A DNA stretch of 35,567 nucleotides from JAVZLQ01 sp049700035 (GTDB lineage: Archaea > Thermoproteota > Bathyarchaeia > Bathyarchaeales > Bathycorpusculaceae): NCBI GenBank assembly GCA_049700035.1, contig JBNAWC010000008.1:1-35567 (forward strand), read 5' to 3'. This document shows positions 29,972 through 35,567 of this stretch, in pieces. The first letter of the stretch is position 1. Each line of letters starts with the position of its first letter. A model generated the notes under the pieces. It was not told the DNA's origin, did no database searches, and saw only the letters and a program-made list of their open reading frames with translations. A program made the translations under genes and the position numbers.

Positions 29972-31735
29972 TTAACTCTCAACAATCTTCTTCAATTGTT
30001 TCTGGTACATTTCTATTATTTCGTTTGTTGTTGTTGCGTCTTCAGCAGCCTTGTCTATTCGGTAATTTCCTGTAAATCTTGGGAAGCGTATGGCTAAACC
30101 GCTTCCTTGACGTATGGTGTTCATTGCGCATGTGTGGATGGGGCTTAGAGTTATTTCTGCGCCTAATACTTCTATGACCGTTTTGGGTTCGAACCAGACA
30201 TCCGCCTCGATAAGCGAGTTTACTCTTGGATGTTTGTGCGGTATAACGTGTTTTTTCATTATTTGTGGAAGTTTTGCCAAGTCTTCGTCTGTGAAGCCTG
30301 TTCCGCATTTTGTTACGGTTTCGAAGGTGTCGTTTTCTGGGTTGTATGCTGCCAATAGTAGTGCGCCGTAGGTTCCTGCGCGTTTTCCGCGTCCGTGGAA
30401 GGCTCCGACTATGACTAGGTCTACGGTGTCTGTCATTTCGCTTTTGTAGTCCCGCTTGTATTTTATCCAGAGCCAGCCTCGCGCACCTGCTTGGTAAATG
30501 CTGTCTTGGGCTATTGATTTGCACATTAATCCTTCGCAGCCTTCTTCTATGGCTCCTAGAAAGAAGTTTTCCAGTTCTTTGACGTTGTCTGTTATTAGGT
30601 ATTTGGCGACTTTTACCCTATCGCCTTCTTTCACTGCTCTTTCAAGGGCTTTTCGCCTAACAGGGTAGGGTTCAAGGGTCAAGTCTTTTCCGTCTATATA
30701 TAAGGCGTCAAACATGAAAAGCGAAACCGGATATTCTTCCATGGCTTTTTCTATGCCGTATTTGCGTCTGCGGTGCATAAGCTCCTGGAAGGGGCGCATT
30801 TCACCGGTGTCTGGGTCTATGGCTACGCATTCAGCCTCCAAAATTGCGCTTTTAGCTGAAACATGCTGTTTTAAAAGTTCAATGGCGTCGGGGTATTGGT
30901 CTGAAATGTCTTCAAGCCTTCTTGAAAAAAGTATGATTTCGCCGCCTTTCTTGTGGGCTTGAATCCGTTCGCCGTCATATTTGTATTCGGCTATACATTT
31001 TCCGCCGAGTTTTTCGAGGATTTCTTCAGGTGAGGAAAGCCTTTCAGCCAGCATTGGCCTTATGGGTTCGCCGACGATGACTTGGAATTTTTTAATTCCG
31101 TCAAGTCCTTCTTCGGCGACTATTTTGGCTACTCTTCCAAGGTCTGAGGAAATGTTGTAGGCGCGTTCTATGAGTTCTCGGGTTTCTTTCCCTCCGCCGT
31201 AGGCTATTGCCAAAGCGTCAAGAACAGTCATGTCCGCAATGCCCAAGCGAAGGTTTCCAGTGACTGTTCGCATTATGTATTTGGCTTCTTTTGGTGTAGC
31301 ATCCGCCAAAAGCCCAGCTAATAGCGAAATCTTCGCGTCAATTGCTCCGGAACCCGAAGCCCTTGCCATTTTGTCAAAAGTTTCGTAAACTCTTTGAACT
31401 TTTAGGGGTTGCTGGAAAAAGGTTACCTGCCTTTTCTCGGCTAGAAACTTTTGGGATGTTTCGCCAATATCTCCGCTTTTCTTCAAATCCTCTTCAATTT
31501 CGCTTTCTCTTCGCCCAGAAGCCCGTGCAAGAGCTTTTATGGCGAGTCTTTCAGCTACGCCTATTTCCAGCTTAACAAAGTCTGGGTAGATTTTTCCTTG
31601 AGTTAGGTAGACAACTTTGTCAATTATTTCTTTAGGTGTTCTTTTAAGGAGGTCTACTAGCAAGTCTGTCATTTCAAGTCTCTTGGTTGTAGCCTCAATC
31701 TTTTCGTAGGCGTCGGCAATTTCAGAGTAGAGCAA
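29972..31735 (-). CDS. lig: ATP-dependent DNA ligase (archaeal LigI type)
   Basis: 587 residues, normal for archaeal replicative ligases. An N-terminal DNA-binding domain (to about 220) precedes the nucleotidyltransferase domain with motif I KYDGERIQAH (AMP-accepting lysine K252), SRRLEDISDQYP, LEAECVAID, FMFDALYIDG and EGLMCKS, then motif V WIKYKRDY. A C-terminal OB fold ends the protein. It seals nicks in replication and repair. The TTG at 31735 has GAGGAG 6 bases upstream, and the next ATG lies 21 residues in. It is flanked on both sides by HEPN/MNT pairs. It is intact, and a good phylogenetic marker for placing this contig. Confidence 0.96.
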   Translation of the reverse strand: MLYSEIADAYEKIEATTKRLEMTDLLVDLLKRTPKEIIDKVVYLTQGKIYPDFVKLEIGVAERLAIKALARASGRRESEIEEDLKKSGDIGETSQKFLAEKRQVTFFQQPLKVQRVYETFDKMARASGSGAIDAKISLLAGLLADATPKEAKYIMRTVTGNLRLGIADMTVLDALAIAYGGGKETRELIERAYNISSDLGRVAKIVAEEGLDGIKKFQVIVGEPIRPMLAERLSSPEEILEKLGGKCIAEYKYDGERIQAHKKGGEIILFSRRLEDISDQYPDAIELLKQHVSAKSAILEAECVAIDPDTGEMRPFQELMHRRRKYGIEKAMEEYPVSLFMFDALYIDGKDLTLEPYPVRRKALERAVKEGDRVKVAKYLITDNVKELENFFLGAIEEGCEGLMCKSIAQDSIYQAGARGWLWIKYKRDYKSEMTDTVDLVIVGAFHGRGKRAGTYGALLLAAYNPENDTFETVTKCGTGFTDEDLAKLPQIMKKHVIPHKHPRVNSLIEADVWFEPKTVIEVLGAEITLSPIHTCAMNTIRQGSGLAIRFPRFTGNYRIDKAAEDATTTNEIIEMYQKQLKKIVES

Positions 31736-31798
31736 AATTAACTCCTCACGTTGATTAGGGAGTCATCCCTTAATATTAAGTTTAATGGAAAATGCAGT

Positions 31799-32146
31799 TC
31801 AAGACTTGTAGAGGATTTTGCCCTTCTCCAAAACTTCCAAAATGAAGGGGTTTCCTAGGCGTTTCATCTCCTCAAACTCTTCAAGCGTATAACCTATAGG
31901 CTCAATAGGTATGCCAAAAGTGTTCAGTTTCATTAATGTTCCTATTCTGTCGAGGAAGTCTTCCTTAAAGTCTGCGACGACGATTATGTCAACATCTGAG
32001 CCTTCGTTTATTTCGCCAGTTGCAAACGAACCGAAGAGAATGACGAGATGTGGATTAAGCTGCTTGATAACTTTGTCTACGTAAGCGTTTATTTTCTCAA
32101 GTACTTCTTCACTTCTTTCAATATTGACTCTGCGTAGTTTAAGCAT
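31799..32146 (-). CDS. MNT-type nucleotidyltransferase, partner of a broken HEPN gene
   Basis: 115 residues. LVILFGSFATGEINEGSDVDIIVV gives the GS turn and the SDVD metal site. It is a second, distinct MNT protein. The ATG at 32146 lies inside the HEPN gene if that gene is read in its repaired frame (58-base overlap); no other in-frame ATG, GTG or TTG occurs before the conserved core, so this start is likely. It stands 63 bases before the DNA ligase start on the same strand. As the antitoxin-like half it appears intact while its partner carries a frameshift. Confidence 0.85.
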   Translation of the reverse strand: MLKLRRVNIERSEEVLEKINAYVDKVIKQLNPHLVILFGSFATGEINEGSDVDIIVVADFKEDFLDRIGTLMKLNTFGIPIEPIGYTLEEFEEMKRLGNPFILEVLEKGKILYKS

Positions 32147-32489
32147 CTTTCAGCAATTTCCTCCGTGTAATACTTATAAGCTGGCCCCTTCGGATAAAAG
32201 TTCGGGTATCTTGAACCAATGTAATGCCTATCAAGCTCCCGCCATAATCAACAAACTTTCTGAAGCCCTTATCAATTTTGGAAGCCTCTTCTAACAACTC
32301 AGTAATGGAGTGCGTTATCAGAGCTCTGTAACCCTTTGAATATAAGAAACCCTTCAACGCCTTTCCGGCTGACTGCTGAGCGAAAAAGGCGCTTGCATAA
32401 AAATTCCCATCGTCCAAACAGTCCTTAGCCGTTTTAAAATCGGCTTCTGCCTGGTCCAGCCACCTTAAACCTTCTTCCAAATTGCTCAT
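32089..32489 (-). pseudogene. HEPN-domain gene with a single-base deletion
   Basis: From the ATG at 32489 the frame gives a good HEPN N-terminal half (LDQAEADFKTAKDCLDDGNF, FFAQQSAGKALKGFLYSKG, ITHSITELL) and then turns to unrelated sequence after KFVDYG. In the next frame the expected continuation appears at once: ELDRHYIGSRYPNFYP, then YYTEEIAERCLNYAESI, ending at 32089. One base is missing within the GC-rich GGCGGGAGC at 32235-32243. Repaired, the protein has about 133 residues. As sequenced, the conserved HYIGSRYP block and last helix are lost, and the frame runs on to 32139. True decay of a toxin or a sequence error are both possible. Confidence 0.75.
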
Positions 32490-32548
32490 AACAACCACAA
32501 AGCAATTGTCAGTTTACAGATTAATCTTTTTCCTAAAGTAAGTTGCGT

Positions 32549-33313
32549 TCACATGGTGTCAAGCTCTTTTAGCAATTCTGCTAATCTTTCTATGGCGAGT
32601 TTCCAAGCTTTTTCACCCTTTTCCTTGGAGGCTTTTGTTGGGTCGCCTATTACGCCTGTATTGCTTATCTCTTTTGTTCGGAAAGCCCACGAGACTTTTG
32701 GACCAGCCTCTTTTAACCCAATTTTGGCGTATTTTGATTCTGGAAGGGTTAGCTGCGGCTTTGAAATTCTTTCTTTAACAACGGAGTTTTCACGGTTAGC
32801 TAGGGTTGTTGAGGTTTCAAACTCTCCGGCATGGGCGTCATAGGGCGTTTCTATAAACTTTTCTATGAAGTCTGGAATGAGGCTAACAGTGTCTATCGCC
32901 ACAAAGGCGTCTGTTTCAGCTTTAATTCTTTGGGCTGCTGCCTCTAATGCTGGAGTGTTTCCGCCGTGGCCGTTCTCGAAAAGTATCTTTTTGAATCCAT
33001 GTTTTGTGAGGCATGCGCCGACTTCGTAGGTTAACTGTTCAAGGGTTTGAGGGGTTAATGTTAGTGTTCCGGGAAAGTCTATGTGATGCAGAGAAACGCC
33101 GTAATAAATGGGTGGAGCCACAAGGGCGCACTGCGCCTTTTCAGCAGCTTTTAGAGATAACCAAAAAGCGTCGTAAGCGTCTGTGTCCAGCGGTAAGTGG
33201 GGACCGTGCTGTTCGCAGCTTCCAACGGGCACTACGGCAACGTTATGTGCTTTTAGAAATTCTTCTACATCGCACCATGTTAGTTCGCCTAAATAGTAGC
33301 TTCGCATTTTCAT
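32549..33313 (-). CDS. Creatininase-family amidohydrolase
   Basis: About 254 residues. The metal-binding motifs of the creatininase family are intact: VPVGSCEQHGPHLPLDTD, ENGHGGN and DAHAGEFET. In archaea this family contains the ArfB-type deformylase of riboflavin/F420 synthesis; elsewhere it contains creatininase and peptide-processing hydrolases. Sequence gives the family and not the substrate. Several start codons lie together (GTG 33322, ATG 33319, 33313, 33307); 33313 is chosen because GTGAT lies just before it, with low certainty. It is directly downstream of the nitroreductase gene, so the two form an operon. Confidence 0.82.
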   Translation of the reverse strand: MKMRSYYLGELTWCDVEEFLKAHNVAVVPVGSCEQHGPHLPLDTDAYDAFWLSLKAAEKAQCALVAPPIYYGVSLHHIDFPGTLTLTPQTLEQLTYEVGACLTKHGFKKILFENGHGGNTPALEAAAQRIKAETDAFVAIDTVSLIPDFIEKFIETPYDAHAGEFETSTTLANRENSVVKERISKPQLTLPESKYAKIGLKEAGPKVSWAFRTKEISNTGVIGDPTKASKEKGEKAWKLAIERLAELLKELDTM

Positions 33314-33321
33314 AAGCATCA

Positions 33322-33858
33322 CTAAAATGTTTCATGATGAATTATGTGTTTTAAGGCTCTTCGGTTTCTCGGCGAAGGAGCTTCAGCGGCATAACCGACT
33401 GGTATTATGGCTACTGGTCTTATTCCTTCGGGAATCTTTAGAGCTTCTCTTGCTTCGTCTTCGCGGAAGGCTCCAACCCAGCATGTGCCCAAACCTAAAG
33501 CATAAGCCGCTAAATGAATGTTCTGTATAGCTGCAGCAGTGTCTTGTATACAGTAAAGGGTTCTCCCTCGCACACCATAACCGTGTGCAGAACGTTCCTC
33601 ATCCGCACAAACAACGATGACGACGGGAGCCTCCTCAATAAAAGACTGCCCTAAAGCAGCCTTAGCCAGTTTTCTCTTAATTTCTGGTTTTCGCACAATT
33701 ATAAACTCCCATGGTTGAATGTTTCCAGCGGAAGGTGCCCACCTGCCAGCATCAATAAGTTTTTCGACAGTTTCTGGTGGAACGTCCGTAGCCTTAAAGT
33801 CTCTTATGCTTCGCCTTCCCATAATAGCCTCGAAAACATCCATAAACTCCACTTCCAT
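33322..33858 (-). CDS. Nitroreductase-family flavoprotein
   Basis: 178 residues. FEAIMGRRSIRDFKATDVPPE and APSAGNIQPWEFIIV are the FMN-binding signatures, and AYALGLGTCWVGAF and IPEGIRPVAIIPVGY complete the fold. It should be an FMN-dependent NAD(P)H oxidoreductase; family members reduce nitro groups, quinones or flavins, and the substrate is open. The start may be 33858 or the ATG at 33843 (MDVFEAIMGRRS), where most family members begin. Upstream TATAAAAG at 33897-33904 is near-symmetric and can serve this gene and the divergent one. Confidence 0.88.
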   Translation of the reverse strand: MEVEFMDVFEAIMGRRSIRDFKATDVPPETVEKLIDAGRWAPSAGNIQPWEFIIVRKPEIKRKLAKAALGQSFIEEAPVVIVVCADEERSAHGYGVRGRTLYCIQDTAAAIQNIHLAAYALGLGTCWVGAFREDEAREALKIPEGIRPVAIIPVGYAAEAPSPRNRRALKHIIHHETF

Positions 33859-33896
33859 ATCTCAAAATAAGCGGATAACCTTGATAAAATTTACAG

Positions 33897-33904
33897 TATA
33901 AAAG
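33897..33904. promoter_or_regulatory. Shared TATA-like box between divergent genes
   Basis: TATAAAAG (plus strand), with CTTTTATA on the minus strand, lies 39 bases from the nitroreductase ATG and 41 from the small membrane protein ATG. Its central place suggests it serves both directions. Confidence 0.35.
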
Positions 33905-33944
33905 CTTAAGTCTAACAAACTTATGTGAAACTATAGCGATTGTT

Positions 33945-34313
33945 ATGGAAGAGAGGAAGCTAAAGAAAATTGAAGAAAAAAGTCTGCCTTGGTTCTATAA
34001 GTTGATTTTGAAAGTTCCGGGAACAGGTTTCCTTGAAAACGCGGGCGGAGTTTTCTGGGGGATTCTAGTGCCAATATTTTTGGTGGCGGAATTTTTCTTA
34101 AGCTTTTATCTTGTCTTGTTTTTCCCTTTCCCCATAAATCTTATTTTAACTTTGGTTATTCCAGCTTGCCTCTTCGTAATATTTGTGAAAATTTCCCTTG
34201 AAAGATTCATTAACTGGTGGAATGCAATGTTTGGAGAAAGCTTCGAATGGAACGTGGAAAAGACGCTGGACGAATATATTAACCTTTTAAAAACGAAGAG
34301 GAAAAAGAACTAA
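33945..34313 (+). CDS. Small membrane protein of unknown function
   Basis: 122 residues, not recognised. A charged N-terminus (MEERKLKKIEEKS) is followed by two hydrophobic segments, about residues 37-59 and 62-82, joined by a very short turn with FPFPIN. The C-terminal 35 residues are charged and helical (WNVEKTLDEYINLLKTKRKKN). Both ends should be cytoplasmic. The ATG has no clear ribosome site. It stands alone between the nitroreductase and the Nif3-like gene. Protein-like composition and clean boundaries support it as a real gene. Confidence 0.6.
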   Translation: MEERKLKKIEEKSLPWFYKLILKVPGTGFLENAGGVFWGILVPIFLVAEFFLSFYLVLFFPFPINLILTLVIPACLFVIFVKISLERFINWWNAMFGESFEWNVEKTLDEYINLLKTKRKKN

Positions 34314-34445
34314 GGTATGCTGCTTTCTAAACTTGTTTGCGTTATTTTGGCGCTTAAACGGTGTAATAGCTAGGTATTTTAGGTTGTTTAACATTTAGGC
34401 AAGTTTAATAAAATATCATATCTAAAAATATGGAAGGCGGATGGG

Positions 34446-35261
34446 TTGGATACTGAGGAAATTATAGATTTATCCTTAAAACTTGCTGGGTTAAGGGAGG
34501 TCCCAGAAGACAGTGCCATTTATGTTGGAGGTAAAGATATCGGAAAGGTTTTGTTCTGCATTGATGCTGGCGTTTCAGAGCTTTGGCTTGCAAAAAAGTT
34601 GGGCTATAATGCTGTAATCGCCCATCATCCTATAGGGGGGACAGCGGTTCTGAATTTTCCCCAAGTTTTTAGGAGACATATTCAACAGATGGTGGATGCT
34701 GGAGTTCCAGTCGAGGAAGCAGAAAAGGCTGTAAGTAGAAAGTTTGAGCAGTTGAAGGTGGAAGCGCAAACACGAAATTATGCACATGCCGTTGATTTTG
34801 CAAAGCTTCTGAAAATGCCTTTTATGAATATTCACACGCCTCTTGATGAGATTGGAAGAAAAAGAATGGTGAGCAAGATAAACGCCAAAGTGAAAGGAAA
34901 CTCTCGAGTTGGGGAAGCGGTTTCTGCGCTTATGGAGTTTCCAGAATTTAGACATGCCCTCACAAAAATCGAGATTTGCCTAGGGAAAGGTGAAAACATG
35001 GCAGGGAAAGTTGTTGTTTCCCATGCAGCAGGCACTAACGGTGGTTATGAAATTGCCAAAACCTATTTTGCACACGGTGTCGGAACAGTGATATATATTC
35101 ACATAAGCGCGGCTGATTTGGAGAAGTTGAGAGCAGAAGGCAAAGGAAACCTAATAGTCACGGGACACATCGCAAGCGATTCTTTGGGCATAAACCCCTT
35201 CATCCACGAGTTAGAGGAAATGGGAGTTTCAGTAACTAGAATTGGAATAGTGGAAGGCTGA
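34446..35261 (+). CDS. Nif3/YbgI-like (GTP cyclohydrolase I type 2 homologue) protein
   Basis: 271 residues. The dinuclear metal site is seen as VIAHHPIGG and NIHTPLDEIGRKRM, with the C-terminal part VIYIHISAADLE and VTGHIASDSLGINPF giving further ligands. Nif3-like proteins are widespread; despite the automatic GTP cyclohydrolase name their true reaction is poorly known. The start is a TTG at 34446 with GGAAGG and GGATGGG just upstream; the ATG at 34441 is in another frame. A TATA-like TTTAATAAA lies at about 34403-34411. Complete and ordinary in length. Confidence 0.85.
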   Translation: MDTEEIIDLSLKLAGLREVPEDSAIYVGGKDIGKVLFCIDAGVSELWLAKKLGYNAVIAHHPIGGTAVLNFPQVFRRHIQQMVDAGVPVEEAEKAVSRKFEQLKVEAQTRNYAHAVDFAKLLKMPFMNIHTPLDEIGRKRMVSKINAKVKGNSRVGEAVSALMEFPEFRHALTKIEICLGKGENMAGKVVVSHAAGTNGGYEIAKTYFAHGVGTVIYIHISAADLEKLRAEGKGNLIVTGHIASDSLGINPFIHELEEMGVSVTRIGIVEG

Positions 35262-35340
35262 GAAAAATAGACCGTTTTCTCTTCTTCATTTTAGGCGACT
35301 TGCGCCCATGGACTGGCAAAATCCTAAAATAGTGTGTGCC
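35262..35340. other. Non-coding spacer after the Nif3-like gene
   Basis: First part of the 306-base gene-free end of the window. A pyrimidine-rich stretch (about 35275-35292) may end the Nif3-like transcript. Nothing else recognised before the candidate guide RNA. Confidence 0.4.
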
Positions 35341-35349
35341 GTTTTGTTA

Positions 35350-35425
35350 TTTTGGATGATGAGCTTGAGAGTCAATAGAGCTGGTTTAGGCTGTGATATG
35401 ACTCGACGGGCGAACTGACACGAAG
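35350..35425 (+). ncRNA. Candidate C/D box guide sRNA aimed at 16S rRNA near C1402
   Basis: A perfect C box ATGATGA (35356-35362) and a perfect D box CTGA (35415-35418) are 62 bases apart end to end, in the size range of archaeal C/D sRNAs. A C'-like GTGATAT (35393-35399) lies between them, with a weak D' candidate CTGG (35381-35384). The stretch before box D holds CGACGGGCG (35404-35412), which pairs with CGCCCGTCG of the universal 16S decoding region. By the D-plus-5 rule the modified base would be C1402 (E. coli numbering). The two bases next to box D do not pair. No protein-coding signal is seen here. Confidence 0.45.
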
Positions 35426-35515
35426 AATGTTGCGTGTGGCAAACTAATTTCTGATATTTAGTTAAAGTTTTGATATTTTGTTATGATTTGTTGTATGTTG
35501 TTTTGCGGCGTAAGC

Positions 35516-35567
35516 CTTTAAATATTATTTAGTAAGATATAATAAACAAAGGAAGTGTATCCCTTGA
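35516..35567 (+). promoter_or_regulatory. TATA-like box and ribosome site of the next gene
   Basis: CTTTAAATA (35516-35524) predicts transcription start near 35547. GGAAGTG follows at 35551-35557, with a TTG at 35564 (or the GTG at 35555) as possible start. The next plus-strand gene probably begins at the window edge; nothing of its protein can be read. Confidence 0.4.

Noticed and set aside
30042..30524. 160-codon frame within the DNA ligase gene
   Set aside because: Arginine-rich shadow on the same strand as the ligase but in another frame; the ligase motifs are continuous through this region.
1..35567. CRISPR arrays, tRNA or rRNA genes, insertion sequences, integrases
   Set aside because: I looked through the intergenic stretches and proteins and saw no spaced direct-repeat arrays, no transposase or integrase motifs and no tRNA T-arm patterns; a covariance-model search was not possible.

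Overview
The window looks like a piece of an uncultured anaerobic archaeon, probably a TACK-group lineage of the Bathyarchaeia type. That placement is inferred from gene content and not from any marker phylogeny. Supporting signs are an archaeal ATP-dependent DNA ligase, a deoxyhypusine-synthase-family protein, two tungsten aldehyde:ferredoxin oxidoreductases (AOR), HdrA/HdrD-type proteins, archaeal TATA-like promoters, mixed ATG/GTG/TTG starts with GGAGG/GGTGAT ribosome sites, and a candidate C/D box guide RNA. No tRNA, rRNA, CRISPR array, insertion sequence or phage gene was seen.

Layout. 1-3083: the end of a polyamine-type ABC binding protein (+) meets the transporter operon potA-potB-potC (-) head-on. 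3283-8840: AOR1, then an arginine-deiminase-family enzyme, a carbamoyltransferase and an APC permease. 8938-11463: an operon of metallophosphoesterase, AbiEii-like nucleotidyltransferase and a two-helix membrane protein. 11555-14110: a glutamate-semialdehyde-aminomutase-like aminotransferase and a deoxyhypusine-synthase-like gene. 14167-15505: a class III aminotransferase carrying two one-base frameshifts. 15616-22156: a redox island with a polyferredoxin (-) divergent from AOR2, a four-cluster ferredoxin, HdrA and HdrD (+). 22128-26120 (-): class III aminotransferase, methylmalonate-semialdehyde dehydrogenase, ferritin-like protein and ParB-like protein, divergent from an Lrp/AsnC regulator. 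26852-28075: a saccharopine-dehydrogenase-family protein. 28203-29055: the wreck of a secreted dockerin protein. 29286-32489: DNA ligase flanked by two HEPN/MNT gene pairs, one of them frameshifted. 32549-35261: creatininase, nitroreductase, a small membrane protein and a Nif3-like protein. 35262-35567: a candidate C/D sRNA and the promoter of the next gene.

How it fits together (inference). Much of the window reads as uptake and fermentation of amino acids and polyamines. An ABC importer brings in polyamines; an arginine-deiminase-like enzyme, a carbamoyltransferase and an antiporter-like permease handle guanidino/ureido compounds. Aminotransferases turn amines or omega-amino acids into (semi)aldehydes, which are oxidised by AORs to reduce ferredoxin or by the CoA-acylating dehydrogenase to give acetyl- or propionyl-CoA. 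The AOR2-ferredoxin-HdrA-HdrD block resembles the core of the BamBCDE electron-bifurcating module and is the best candidate here for an undescribed complex. Other strong points are the carbamoyltransferase with a rebuilt substrate loop, the nucleotidyltransferase/phosphoesterase/membrane cassette and the guide RNA. Four reading-frame breaks in three genes need raw-read confirmation before being called biological.
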